This document shows positions 32,370 to 44,634 of a stretch of 64,000 nucleotides of DNA, one piece after another. The position numbers were made by a program, and so were the translations under genes. The notes under the pieces are model-generated. The model saw only the letters and a list, made by a program, of their open reading frames with translations. It had not been told where the DNA came from and did not search any database. Source of the DNA: Ipomoea triloba (taxonomy: Eukaryota; Streptophyta; Magnoliopsida; Solanales; Convolvulaceae); the NCBI RefSeq assembly GCF_003576645.1, contig NC_044929.1, forward strand, positions 7,353,326 to 7,417,325, written 5' to 3'. Within the stretch, counting starts at the first letter, position 1, and each line of letters starts with the position of its first letter.

Positions 32370-34611
32370 TCATTCTGTTGGTCTCTGTCCCAAAACCGGA
32401 ATATCTTCATACCGCTTCTGCATTTGATAGGTGAGAAAATTTGAGTTACAAATTTGTGCAAGGTAATTGAGATCTCATTAAACAGGAAGCACAATGAAAC
32501 TTTTAGCCTCAAAAAATATGTTGAAAAATGTTGATGTGCATTTCCCAAACATGAATGGCCTTTTTTAATCTAAGGAAACCAAAATGAAAATGGAAGCCAA
32601 GTAGCTTGTAGCTCAATGACACCTTTGTGGCTCTTCCAAATGGGAGGTCACAGGTTTGTCAAACCCCAATGGAGGCATTGACTCTTTGTGCTTCAATAGG
32701 TTGACAAAATATGTATAGACAAATACTACATTGTGATAGAGTCGGTAGTACTAAAAAGAAATGGAAATGGAAAGTGACTTGACCACCTGCATTTCAAGCA
32801 ATAAATACAGTAAAATTGAATAATCCACATTTCAAATTTCTTTGTGGAAATTAAAGACAAAAAGTATTATCAAACCTAGCTAAAAGAATTAGATCTACTT
32901 AGATCTACCCTTCAACAATTTTAAAAGTTGCATATGCATGTTATTAATGTCTCAACCACCCACTTTAGACTTTAGCAGTGTATTAACTTTAATTGTTTTG
33001 GATGTGGCTGTGTAGCACAGACTGCTAGAGTGGGTTGGTCACATGGCCAGGTTACAGGTTACGAATTGGAAGATACAGTGGCTTGAAATCTTGTAATCAT
33101 GTAATGTGACAATATGCTAAATACAAAGCTCGAAACATTGTAATCATGTAATGTGACAATATGCTAATTACAAAGTTCGAAACATTGTAATCATGTAATG
33201 TGACAATATGCTAATTACAAAGTTTGAGAGTAAAACTGTAAAAGTGAGATAGGGTAATATAGAATTACTAATAGAGATAGAATAACATTTATAGAAGACA
33301 AAAGCAGAACCAAGAGATATATGGAATCAAGATTGAGAGCTATGATTCTTCCCCACTATGACAATCATGAATGATCACAAGTTTAGTTTTGCAGAGAAGA
33401 ATCAACATAAAATCAAAGTCAAACCATGAGATTGTTTCTTGAGACAAACCAATGGTAAAATAGCTTCATGTAATCAAGTAGAGGCAAGTATTCGCAAAGG
33501 TCTAAAAACTTGCTGAATCTTCCACCAATGCTACCTCTCATACACAGTTAATCAACAGAAGACGAGAATAAGACTATCGAATGTATGGCCCTTACTGATG
33601 TCATTACTACAGCTCAATTAAAACGAAAAAACCCATTTCTGTTACAAACATAGCAAGCTCAATTTGAGTATGCATCACTTTGCAAGACAGAATTGGCATA
33701 AATCTAGAGACTCCAATGAGAGCATAAAGTGTGCATGCAATGCTAAAACAAGAAGCCTCCACCATCTATGTACAGTCTAATCAGTTTTACTGTGAAAGTT
33801 CCCTACTTTAATTTACACTAATATATCACAACTATCAATACCAGAGTGAGGCAATGAACTTAATGAGTCACACTACCAATGAACCATGTTTTCAAGGTAT
33901 ATGAGAAACGAGTCTGATCTAATGAGCATAAGTGCAAGACAATCAATGGAAGAACAAAAACGGTACATTATTATACACCCTAAACCAATTACCAAAGACA
34001 CAGAGGAACATGGCATGTAAACAGAAAACTCTCTGCTTCTAACAAATAAACCTCTTATTTGCTTTTCCTTTATTTTGTGTACAATACAAAGCAATACCAA
34101 TCAGTACCATGAAACCATAAAGATTTACAACAAAAACACATTAACCATGGCAGAAAAAAAAGTTCCAATTTTTCTATTAGCAGTTCAACATGAACATATC
34201 AATCTTCAAACCTATTTTCACTCCGAAAAGGAAATCAAACCTCCAATTATAGATAAGTATGCAACCGGTTTAACGAAACATAATACTTATAAAGCAGGCG
34301 AATAACATACCCCAACATTGTTGTTCTCCCAAATCTTCTTAACACCATAATCCACAGCCTGCAATAACGATTTAGAGAAACTAAAGAATCAACAATCAGC
34401 CCTATCAATTAGAAATAAATCACATCGAAATCGCATGATTTCATTCAGATCCAGACGACGCCAAATCTAATGTACAGGGACTGACCCGTTCGCCGAGGAA
34501 AGCGCCGGCGATGACGAAGGTGACATAGACGGAGTTGCGGCGCATAATGACTCTGTAGAGGCCTTCGAAAAGGCCGCCGCCGCTTCTCCTAGCCGCTGTG
34601 GAGGGTTCCAT
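32370..34611 (-). CDS. QCR9: Cytochrome b-c1 complex subunit 9 (QCR9)
   Basis: Three small minus-strand exons join in frame: 34486-34611 (42 codons, ATG at 34609-34611), 34311-34358 (16 codons) and 32370-32417 (15 codons plus TGA). All four splice sites are GT or AG. The 73-residue product reads GGGLFEGLYRVIMRRNSVYV, TFVIAGAFLGER, VDYGVKKIWENNNVGK and RYEDIPVLGQRPTE. It matches from memory the plant 7-8 kDa QCR9 (UCR_UQCRX/QCR9 family) over its length. It is a single-pass inner mitochondrial membrane subunit of complex III next to the Rieske protein; the membrane helix is about SVYVTFVIAGAFLG. Intron 2 is about 1.9 kb and contains a 47-bp tandem repeat. The gene looks intact. Confidence 0.93.
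33091..33231 (+). repeat. 47-bp tandem repeat, three copies, in QCR9 intron 2
   Basis: TTGTAATCATGTAATGTGAC...AATATGCTAA...TACAAAG begins at 33091, 33138 and 33185 with only one or two changes per copy. Confidence 0.92.
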
Positions 34612-34743
34612 CGGAATCTCTGCTTCGCGTTACTCTTTCTTCGACTTTCTGCTCCGTGGAAAAGTCTCAATCTCAAGAGAAATGGAGAAAATGCGACTGC
34701 CTCTGGCTGCGGACTTCGATTCAAAGAAAGGAGGATTATAGAT

Positions 34744-34930
34744 TTATAATATTCCCCAATTATTAATAAAAACCAATTTAACAATCCTTTAAAAAATAAT
34801 AATAAAAACCAAAAAAAAAACCAATTTAATTATCCTTTAAAAAAAAATCCCACAAGCTTATAATTTTGTGCAATTAAATTCGAGTAATATGTCACCCTTA
34901 CCATGCCCGAATAATAATATATATTTAATA
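34744..34930 (+). repeat. Dispersed repeat shared with 30.17-30.31 kb
   Basis: ATAATATTCCCCAATTATTA, AACCAATTTAATTATCCTT, CCCACAAG and TATAATTTTGTGCAATTAAA occur in the same order at both sites. The two copies bracket the BIC-like gene and QCR9. Confidence 0.8.
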
Positions 34931-35136
34931 ATTATATTTGGGTCGTACTTGTGTAAGATTGTCTTACAAATTATCATTTATGAGAGAGGTTGAATCGAAT
35001 TGGCACAATATGAACACGTAATACTTTTACTAAAATATGTAATATTAATAGGAAATAAAATATTTATTTATTTTTTTTTGAAACCAAATATTTATTACTT
35101 ATAAGGGAAATTGTAACCAATGGACTTCAAGTGCGT

Positions 35137-35245
35137 GCACATCACCAATGGCTCTCATCACAAGAGATGGAAGGTTCATTAGTTTTTGGATCTGCACATT
35201 ACCAACTGCTCTCATCACAAGAGATGGAATGTTCATTAGCTTTTG
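35137..35245 (+). repeat. 57-bp tandem duplication
   Basis: GCACAT-ACCAA-GCTCTCATCACAAGAGATGGAA is repeated twice with a few substitutions, in the spacer upstream of QCR9. Confidence 0.85.
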
Positions 35246-35331
35246 AAAAATCAATATATTTTTCATATAATTTTACCTTTTGTATTCCTTAATTCTTGTA
35301 CATACATATCTTAAGATCTTTGCAGATTGCT

Positions 35332-35334
<3 letters not shown>

Positions 35335-35403
<69 letters not shown>
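35335..35403. repeat. (CA)n(TA)n compound microsatellite
   Basis: About 18 CA units pass into about 16 TA units. Confidence 0.92.
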
Positions 35404-35405
<2 letters not shown>

Positions 35406-35459
35406 CTTCATTCCCTTGTTTGTATAGCAGAGTACAATATGCAATAAAATAAAGGCAAA

Positions 35460-35876
35460 AACTTGTGTGATACCGTCTCATCATGAGACGAGTCGGGTCG
35501 GGTCGGGTCGGGATGCAAATATAACACTTATATGCGCAAATGTTATATTTATTTGCTCAAATGCAATACTAATCAGGAATAAAATTTTTGTTACTTATAA
35601 GGGTAAACGTAATACTTTTGGAAAAATACAATACTTTTACATTTCGATTTAAAAGTATTAAATTTTTCCTCAAAAGTATTATAAATCCTTATAAGTAAGG
35701 GACACTTGTCAACATTACTTATTATGAAAAATGTATTACTTTTTCTCTTATAAATAACAAAAATTGTATTCTTAATTAGTGTTATATTTGAGCATATAAG
35801 TATGACATTTGCATGGTGCTTTGACCCGACTCGACTCGTCTCACGAATAAGGATCCGTGAGACGGTCTCACACAAG
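35460..35876. mobile_element. MITE-like element with GACGGTCTCACACAAG ends
   Basis: The left end ACTTGTGTGATACCGTCTCA then CATGAGACGAGTCGGGTC is mirrored by GACCCGACTCGACTCGTCTC and GTGAGACGGTCTCACACAAGT at the right. The interior alternates ATACTTTT and AAAAGTAT blocks. Fragments of the same interior occur at about 34935-35120 and 35980-36098, and a degraded copy at 1222-1506. It is non-coding. Confidence 0.65.
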
Positions 35877-36098
35877 TGTGACCCTAAAATAAATCTCATC
35901 TTCATCACCATGTTCTGTCTCATCCTTGCGTATAGCAAGTAGATTGCCGGCAACCTTTTCCTTTTCATCACACTTTTGAGGACAAATGTAATACTTTTAC
36001 ATTTTGATGTAAAAGTATTATGGAGTACATTTTTCATCAAAAGTATTATATTTTCACTTATAAGTAATGTTGACAAGTGTTTGTTACTTATAAGGGAA

Positions 36099-36546
36099 AA
36101 CTAGTTATCACACGCACGTTGCGCGATTAAAGCAATGTCAATGTGTATTTTTAAATTAGTGTCCCTTAATTGAGTATTCCATCTAAGAAATTATGTTGTT
36201 GTACTTGTAGCCTCTCGCAAAAAATATGGAGCAAATATATAATCTCATCCTCTAAAATCTCTAGTAAATCATTAAGGCACTGAAATCCAATTGCAAAAAT
36301 CGAGATCAGCACACATTACATAAATAGCAACTATATAATTTATCATTTGTACTCCATATATCATTACCTAATAAAGTTAGCTTTGAAAATATAGAGAATA
36401 TAGGGGTTTTTCGATATAAAATCTTTGACAAATGTAGCCAAACTGAAACATAGTAGCACATGGATAAAATATCAGAAAATAGATGCATTTGTTAGATATA
36501 GTGAGATACAAGAAGAAATTTGTAAGTTGTAAGAAAACAATTATCC

Positions 36547-36581
<35 letters not shown>

Positions 36582-36924
36582 GAGTTAATTACACTTTTGG
36601 TCCTGTGACTATAGGGGTCATGTTAATTTCAGTGCTCGACTTTAAAAACTAACAATTTATTCCTGTAACTATGCAATTTTTAACACATTTGGTCCACCCG
36701 GTCAAATTGTCGGCCAATTTTCGCCGGAAAGTTGTAATCCATTTTAATTTGTTTAATAAGGGGGTAAATTGGTCATTCCATCTTCCTTCCTCTTCCCTTT
36801 TCTTCGTTCTTTCTTCTTCGTTCTCCGCCGGTGAGCTTCAAGGTGGAAATGAAACATGAGTCACTGCTCTTCAAAACCAAACACTTCAAATTTGCCAATG
36901 ACAAATTCTTGAAGATTTTAGACG
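36099..36924. other. Spacer with microsatellite and possible element ends
   Basis: No gene is visible. It contains an (AAT)n run at about 36548-36579 and a Helitron-3'-like motif (minus-strand GC-rich palindrome then CTAGT) at 36100-36135. A segment from about 36580 (TTACACTTTTGGTCCTGTGA) resembles the start of other plant non-autonomous elements. Confidence 0.45.
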
Positions 36925-37786
36925 ATGACTGCCACCTGTGCAATCACCAATATTATAAACAAAGCACATTCTTTGAATTAAGGTTTATATAATATTATAA
37001 ACAAAGCACATTCTTTGAATTAAGGTTTATATGCAGAGTTATATATGATTTATGGTTTGATTAATTTGTGTATTTTCTTGAGGCATATGATTTATGGTTT
37101 GATTAATTTGTGTATTTTCTTGAGGCTGTGATGATGTATTCACTCTTCACCTCCTTTTCCACCAACATAATCGTAAATTTTCGAAGAAGTTAAGTCAGCT
37201 TGGAATCCATTAATGGGGGCAAATCTCTACTGTTTCAACTGCTCACGGCGCCCAGAACACTGGTTGTAGTTGCAACGGCGGAGGGGGACCAGTGGACGCT
37301 GGTTCTTCAAGTAGTGCCTAAACGTGTTCCAGTCGGGGTGCTTTTGCGCAAGCCAATGACTGCCACCTGCGCAATCACTAATATTATAAACAAAGCACAT
37401 TCTTTGAATTAAGGTTTATATAATATTATAAACAAAGCACATTCTTTGAATTAAGGTTTATATGCAGAGTTATATATGATTTATGGTTTGATTAATTTGT
37501 GTATTTTCTTGAGGCATATGATTTATGGTTTGATTAATTTGTGTATTTTCTTGAGGCTGTGATGATGTATTCACTCTTCACCTCCTTTTCCACCAACATA
37601 ATCGTAAATTTTTGAAGAAGTTAAGTCAGCTTGGGATCCATTAATGGGGGCAAATCTCTACTGTTTCATCTGCTCACGGCGCCCAGAACACTGGTTGTAG
37701 TTGCAACGGCGGAGGGGGACCGGCGAACGCTGGTTCTTCAAGTAGTGCCTAGCGCGGTGCTTTTGCACCTCGTAGAGGCTGAGTTG
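36925..37786 (+). repeat. 431-bp tandem duplication with nested duplications
   Basis: Copy 1 starts at ATGACTGCCACCTGTGCAAT (36925) and copy 2 at ATGACTGCCACCTGCGCAAT (37356). Each copy itself holds two tandem duplications: a block of about 44 bp around AACAAAGCACATTCTTTGAA, and a block of about 44 bp around GATTTATGGTTTGATTAATT. Copy 2 departs from copy 1 at about 37745. The short frames here (QLLTAPRTLVVVATAEGDxWTLVLQVV in both copies) match nothing I recognise. Confidence 0.9.
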
Positions 37787-37977
37787 AACTGGCGGGGGAG
37801 GAGGAGCTTCTCTTGTACAACTTGGACCCTTCTGTCTTGGGATGTATGCCGTCCCAGAAGGGCTTGGCGGCGAAGACGAATCTGAACTGGAGGGTTAGAG
37901 GCATTCTTAGAAGTTTCCGATGAGCAACCTACTTAGGCATTCTTAGCAGTTTCCGGAGAAGATGGATTTGCACTATA

Positions 37978-38310
37978 ATGAAAGTGCTATCTCAAGTGCC
38001 AAATAATGTCAGTGAAACCATCAAATGGGTAACATATGGCCCTACTATGCTTGTGAGTTGTTATGAAGGTTATGACATAAATGGATATACATTTTACACT
38101 AAGCAACAAGATAATAAGAGTGTAGTGCAAAATAGTGGGGTTACATTAATAACAATATCAAAATATTATTCAAGTGCTAAAAATACTAAACTGATTGATG
38201 CTGTTATGCCTTACTATGGTGTGATTGAAGAAATTTGGGAAAACTTGATTACAACATATTTAAAATTCCTTTATTCTGATGTAGTTGGGTTGATAATAGA
38301 AGAGGAGTTC
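37978..38310 (+). pseudogene. CACTA transposase C-terminal (DUF4216-like) fragment
   Basis: The frame from ATG 37978 reads VPNNVSETIKWVTYGPT, then YDINGYTFYTKQQDNKS and QNSGVTLITIS, then YYGVIEEIWE. This is the order of the DUF4216 region that follows the transposase in plant CACTA elements. After EIWE the family sequence continues in the next frame ([17 protein letters not shown]) and there meets an in-frame TGA, so there is one frameshift near 38240 and one nonsense codon. It then runs into an AT microsatellite. Broken and partial; the rest of the transposase is not found upstream. Confidence 0.75.
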
Positions 38311-38444
38311 GGATATATGTACATATGTATATATATACATATATATATGTATATATACATATATATATATACATATGTATATATATACATATGTATACAT
38401 ATGTACATATATATATATACATATGTATACATATGTATATATAT
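38311..38444. repeat. (AT/ACAT/GTAT)n microsatellite left of the MULE
   Basis: Irregular ATATATACATATGTATATAC array. A similar array lies on the other side of the MULE (47821-48170), so the MULE appears to have inserted into one such array. Confidence 0.88.
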
Positions 38445-38540
38445 GGGGGCCATGAAGTGAGAACCCCTAATTAGGTAGGAACATAGGAACTCATCCTAGC
38501 CCTCAAGATTAAATCAACCAATGGTCCAGATCAATTAGAC
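38445..38540 (+). repeat. Left terminal inverted repeat of the MULE
   Basis: It shares GAACCC, AGGTAGGAAC-TAGGAACT and a following AT-rich block with the reverse complement of 47722-47818; imperfect. Confidence 0.75.
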
Positions 38541-39350
38541 AGTTATTAAGATATGAATAATAGAAACGAATAAAAAGGCTACTAATGTCATTACGCCAAG
38601 GTTTGAAATATAATGTAATATAAAATTCGAATTCATTCCAAGATATTAGGAAAAAGAGCAAGTAGGATTCTACGTTGAATAAGATTACACCTGTGTTCCT
38701 GCGCCAAATCCCCATTCCGATCGGAAGTCGCAAAACTACGGCCGCCCTGTGCACCAAGAAGAAAACATCATCAAACCACACAAAGATTTTGATTCTGAAA
38801 GAATGGCAAGCAACGACTACGAAGGTAAAAGCAATATTTGAATTATGAACCGATTATGAATACGAGAGACGAATTCAACGCAATCCATAGTGATGGGTTG
38901 TGCAACCAACAGATGTTAAAACTCCCATTCCGATATGAATGACGGCACTGCGGCCCTGATGTTGAGACGCCATGCCTTACTGGGCGATCCAGTTTGGTGT
39001 GCACTAGGGTATTGCCTAGAATGACACACACTGCAGCACTGAAGTGCACGACGTGGTCATGAACAGACTTCGTTGTGTGCACATGCGCTTGGCCGTTAGT
39101 GCATCGCAGTTTCTACGTTTCTGAGATTACACTGTGTGCACATACGCAAATCAGAATGTGCCACAGTACACTGATACGCCATTCTAACGTGCGGTTGGGG
39201 TCAGTGATTGTGCCTATGTGACACTAGGCCTGCGCCGTGTGCACGTAGGGTATACAGTCTGTGCCAATCTGGATTACCTGCACTTTAAAGCTAATAGTTT
39301 TCCAACATTCCACAGGGGAAGCAAGCTCGCCCAGGAGTTCACCCGCGTGT

Positions 39351-41428
39351 ATGATGAATATTTCTCCAGGCTCAACAAAATACTGGACTCCTGACTGTGA
39401 GCAGTCCAAAAAGGCTTACGTGGGACAACGGTTCTCTACTTTGGAAGCAGGGATCACATTCTACACAGCGTATGTAACTATTACTGGATTTGATGTGCGG
39501 CGTGCAACCGAGAAAAAGGATCGACAAGGTAAAATCACATGGAAGTACGTGTTGTGTTCGCGTGCGGGCTTCAAAATCCCTACTGGTGGAGCTACAATCA
39601 CAGATTTTGGAAATTTCAAACGAGATATAATGGCATATATAGAAGGCGCAGATGCCCAACTAGTGATTGACGCATACATGGCAAAGAAAAACATATGTAC
39701 TGACTACTACTTTGCCCACGACGTTGATGAGCTTGACCAATTATGTCGAATATTTTGGGCGGACTCTCAGGCACAACAGAATTACAAGCTATTTGGTGAT
39801 ATTATGTCCTTTGACGCCACATACAATACAAACAGGTAAACACCACACACTAATGCAATGTCCTATGCACATGGCGATTCCACAGTAGGTACACACGGGC
39901 AGAGGTAAGTGTGCACGCAGACTGCCAGTCTGATAGGCTAATCTGTATGCTGTGCCATTCAGTTACATAGAAAGTGCCTCTACGCAGGGATTATGCCATT
40001 TTGCAATTTCCCTCTACAACACCCTACTAACCAATGCTTCCATACATACCATATGCACACTACAGGTACAAGCTGGTCTTTGTGCCATTCACTGGAGTGG
40101 ACCACCACAAAAAAAGTGTGACATTCGCAGCAGGACTAATTGCTAGAGAAGATGTGGACTCCTATTGTTGGCTATTAGAACAGTTCAAGAATGCAATGGG
40201 TAATGTTCCTGCATGCACAGTTACCGACCAGGACCCCGCAATGAAAGTCGCAGTAGCACGAGTTTTTTATACAACCCAGCACAGATTTTGCATGTGGCAC
40301 ATCATGACGAAAGTTAGCGAAAAGGCAGGACAAACACTAGTGAAGAGTGAAGATTTCCTTAAAGACTTAAACAACGTGGTGTGGGATGAGACACAAACAA
40401 CTAGGGAGTTTGAAGAAGCTTGGCAAACAGTAATGGAGAAACATGATTTGGTGGAGCATCAATGGTTTAAACACATGTTTGAGATACATGAACATTGGAT
40501 ACCAGCATACTTCAACAATGTGTTCATGGGTGGCTTGATCCGAACAACTTCAAGATCAGAGTCAGTGAACAGCGTATTCAGCAACTGCACTTCCCCATAT
40601 CTTAGTCTGACGAAGTTCTTCGTACGGTTTGAGAAAGCAATAGACAAGCAACGTCACACCCAAGCCCAACTAAACACAAACTGCGAGGGAAAATTCCCAG
40701 AGTTGAAAACCCCTTTAGCATTTGAAAAGCAAGCAGCCACAACATATACCACTGCAGTGTTTTATGATGTCCAGAAGGAGATATTAGAAGGGTGCTTCTC
40801 ATCGCAAGTATTAAATGAAATAGGGAATGGGTGCACACGCACATTTGTTATAGAGGACAGGACCAAGAGCAAATATACAGTGGATTATAATTCTGCTATG
40901 GGAACAGTACAGTGCACGTGCAAAATGTTCCATAGGATTGGGCTACTATGCAGGCATGTGTTCTTGGCATTTAAGGATGTCCATTTGGAAAGGATACCAG
41001 GACAGTACATACTAGCACGGTGGTCACGCAAAACATCTTCACCCCATGCATGGCTTTTAGCGGACACCGAATTGGAGAATCCCACAGAAGCGGTTGGAGG
41101 GAATTCAAGAATGGCTACTATATTTGACGAGTTCTTCAAGTGTGTTGGGGTTGCGTCTAGAAACAACGACAGAATAACAGAGTTGGCACAAGTACTCCAT
41201 CAGCACAGAGAAAATTGTATGAGAACCCTGCCCCAAGAGCAACCTACAGCAGCAAAGAGCGATCTCATACGTAGTTTATGTGGGTCAACCTCATCAACAA
41301 CCATCGAAGTCCAACCCCCTGCAATTTCAAAGAACAAAGGATCTAGGAAGCGTTTGAAATCAGCAAAGGAAATTGCATCCGAACAAGCTGCCAAAGGGAA
41401 ACGAAAGTGTCGGACTTGCTTAAAATAA
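39351..41428 (+). CDS. MULE transposase, FAR1/FRS-like
   Basis: Two exons, 39351-39835 and 40066-41428, join in frame across a GT-AG intron to give 615 residues. The start ATG at 39351 is the first in frame; an upstream coding exon is possible, since the frame stays open to 39261. A FAR1-type DNA-binding region is at about 24-75 (GQRFSTLEAGITFYTAYVTI, KYVLCSRAGFK). The MULE DDE domain follows, with FDATYNTNRY (Asp about 155), TDQDPAM (Asp about 216) and CMWHI. A SWIM zinc finger, CTCKMFHRIGLLCRH, is at about 444. The TAA at 41426-41428 falls inside a C-terminal zinc knuckle: KCRTCLK is read before it and GHHDSRNC directly after it in the same frame. Everything else looks functional. Its role is to cut and move the MULE by binding its ends. 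Confidence 0.87.
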
Positions 41429-41711
41429 GGGCACCATGACAGTCGCAACTGCATGCTCCGCCCAAAAACCAAGAACCCCCAATCTGAAAAGCAAGACTAA
41501 AATAAAGGCACACACGCACTACACTATGCCCCTCGGAATAGGACTGTGTGCTTGACAGAGCAACTGCTGTATAGATTGAAATAGTTTCAAATATTTTATT
41601 CGTGTATGAATAATTCAACTCTAGTTACTTTATTTAGATACATATATGTGGTGCTTTCTCAGGAAAAACCCAATTTGTTCATGACATGTGTTCATAGCTG
41701 ATCAACCAGAA

Positions 41712-42215
41712 TGGTGTGTGCACGAGTTTTTAAAACAGTGTGCCATTAAGAGTTTTACAGCAATAGACATAAAAAAATGCAGACTGTGCACACACAGTGC
41801 CATGTAGTTGCGTGAGCATGTATGTGCAGACCTGTGTGTGCACGACTGGTTAAAAGAGTGTGCCATTAAGAGGATCACAGCAATGGACATATAAAAAAAA
41901 TGCAGACAGTGCACACACAGTGCCAGGTAGTTGCGTGCAGATGTGTGTGGAAATACGGTTTGGTGTGGGCTAACATAGGCATGGAAAACGATAGTGAATT
42001 ACATGTTCGCCAAGTATATGTGATGGGCTGTCTTGGGGAGAATCCAACCGGTTCATTACATGTGTTCATAGCTGATCAAGCAGAACGGTGTGTGCACGCG
42101 TGGTTACCAGAGTGTGCCATTTAGAGTTTCACAGCACCATGCATATAAAAAAATGCAGACAGTGCACACACAGAGCCAGATAGTTGCGTGAGCACATATG
42201 TGTAGACGTGTGTGC
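41712..42215 (+). repeat. Three spaced copies of a 120-bp repeat in the MULE
   Basis: Copies near 41712, 41836 and 42089 share GTGTGTGCACG, AGTGTGCCATT-AGAG, ATAAAAAAATGCAGAC and GTGCACACACAG-GCCA-GTAGTTGCGTG. They lie between the convergent genes. Confidence 0.88.
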
Positions 42216-44634
42216 AACCAAACAACCAATCACAAAGCATGCAAAGCAACCTTTATTATGGGAAAACTGTGCCGAAATCAATAAATACCATAGGTTCAGA
42301 ATATCACAATTGTAATACAAGACGGTTCCAAAAAAAAAAGAACGAATTAACTAAAATTTAGACGACCCAGCTACAAAAAACCAATGTGAACTAGCTTCGA
42401 CCAACGGCGTCACGGAAATCTACCGCACATCTAATATTGTTGGAATGGTGAACGTTTAACTCAGCCGCCAAAATTTGACGCATATAATTCACCCAAAATG
42501 ATTCAAGGCCCTTTCTATCACCCTTGCGCAGACCACAGTCCCATGACTTCACTGATTGCCCTAAAAAGGTCTCCATGTGCCGCATTGCAAAGACTCCACA
42601 ATCCACTTTTTTATCGACATCACGCTAATGCATCTGCATTCTCCTAGGGGTAATCCTCCGTACAGCAAACCCAGACCGTTCATCAACCATATCATCAAGG
42701 AACACAGATACAAAATCCCTCTGACAGAGTGCACAAAGCATTGAAATTAAAATGACCCACAAACACTTTATTACTGACCACAAAACAGGATAGCAAAAAA
42801 ATACACACAGACTGAGCATTTAGGAGTATTAGTGTGTGCCAAACAGGGTAAGCGTACAATAAACCAGCGCTCAAGTATAGACAACGTGCACATAGATGTT
42901 GAGGCAAGTGCCAAACAGAGGAAAGAAAATATGGCAACAAATCAATGGCCTATAGAATAACATACCAACACCTCCAGAGTGCCTCCGTACTTGGCCACAT
43001 TAGTCATAGTCACAGAGATGTTGTCTATTATGTCAATCCGTTTTCGAACCATGTCAAAACTAATAACATAATAATGCTCATTATGAAGAATGGGGAAAAT
43101 GAACTGCACATGAGAAAAAGGAGTTAACACCCACCCATAATGAAAACAAAAAAGCAAAAAGCAGGACAAAAATAAATATCCATGTAACTCGCAAAGAGAA
43201 CACCAACACAAGAACTTGTAGATACCCAAGATATTACTGTACATTCCAATATTTACACATACCATGTTAATGTTGCACCATTCACCATAAGGAGACAACT
43301 TTAAACCACCCTCCATACTCTTTGAGAACCACTCAAGGCGGCGTGCGCGTGGCTGAGACCGACACACCACATTATTGAGCTGCACACAAACAAACGATGA
43401 CATTAAAACCAGCCCTACCCCCACGTTAAGTTCTCTAAAATAAAGAATCACAACAATGGATGTGAAGGTACTGTTGTTTCAATCGACGCAAAAAATCTGC
43501 TAGGGACCCCAGCCGTTCTAGATAACTCCCTAACATTCAGAATACACGACCAAACATCAATTACAGCCACCCGCAACTAGGACCCTATCTTCAAGGACAA
43601 CAAATCGTCGCGTGTAGCAGCCCAGCCGTTGTAATTGAATAATTCCTCGTGCCTGAAATTCAAAACCAAACTACACGTGAGTTACCCCACCACTGAAATA
43701 GTTGCCAAGAAAGAGGGGGAAAAGAAACACATACACGTGAGCATGGCGGTTGTCTACAATCCAACTGTAAAAATCATGCTCCTCAGGAGTTGGGGGCAAA
43801 TATCTAGACATCAAACTAGTACCACCTTGGACTAAGCCCCCATCGCCCTGAGGGTGCATCATCTTGAACGGCGCGGCCAAAGCAGGCGCACGTAATTGAG
43901 AAGAAGGGACCTCAGCTCGCGGCAAAATAGGCTACATACACATATTAATCGACACCAACTACACAAATATGACATGCAAAACAAATGGGAAAAAAAGGAA
44001 CAATACCTCTTTTGGGATGACAAATTGCGGATCACACACCATTGGATAAACATCCTCACCAATAACACCAACTCCAGGCCGAACAATGACCTCCCTAACC
44101 ACATTTTGGATTACAGTGGCAGGTTGCAGTGGTGTGTTGCACGGAGACTAAATAACACAATACAGAGAACAAATTAGATTTAGACGCATGTGCACAAACA
44201 GAGAGAGAGTAGTGCACGCATGCACGTTAGAAATAGCATGTGCAACCCATGTGTAACGTGTGTGCAAGTGTGCATATACAACAAACAGCACTAGAACACA
44301 TGGCAGAATCCTGAGTAGGCATGCTATGACCTGTGGTGAGAGGACCAAAACGAAGCAGCAGACGAGACGCAGCCAACACCTGCACTAGATTATCCGCCTG
44401 CACATCTAACCCAGGGCTAGAAGCCTCGCGTAATACCTGCAACAACTCACGAATCGACATGGCCGCGGCCTTTGCCTTCTCAATCACCCGATCAATCAAC
44501 GGCTGCACCCCCCACACTAAAAACAAAGCCAAGTTACCACAAAAAGGATAAAGAGAACAACAAAAAAACGACTAAATCAGCGTGATAGAATATGAAATCA
44601 GAAACACAGACTGTAAAACAACACCTTGAAACTA

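Noticed and set aside
33091..33231. CRISPR-like regularly spaced repeat
   Set aside because: The units are contiguous tandem copies without variable spacers, and this is a plant genome.
34467..34784. 105-codon minus-strand frame over QCR9 exon 1
   Set aside because: It is in a different frame from QCR9 and has no family resemblance; the QCR9 reading joins three exons into a conserved protein.
36100..36135. Separate Helitron with 3' end at 36100
   Set aside because: The hairpin plus CTAGT motif is present on the minus strand and followed by T, but I found no TCTCTATA-type start for it within reach, so no element is called.
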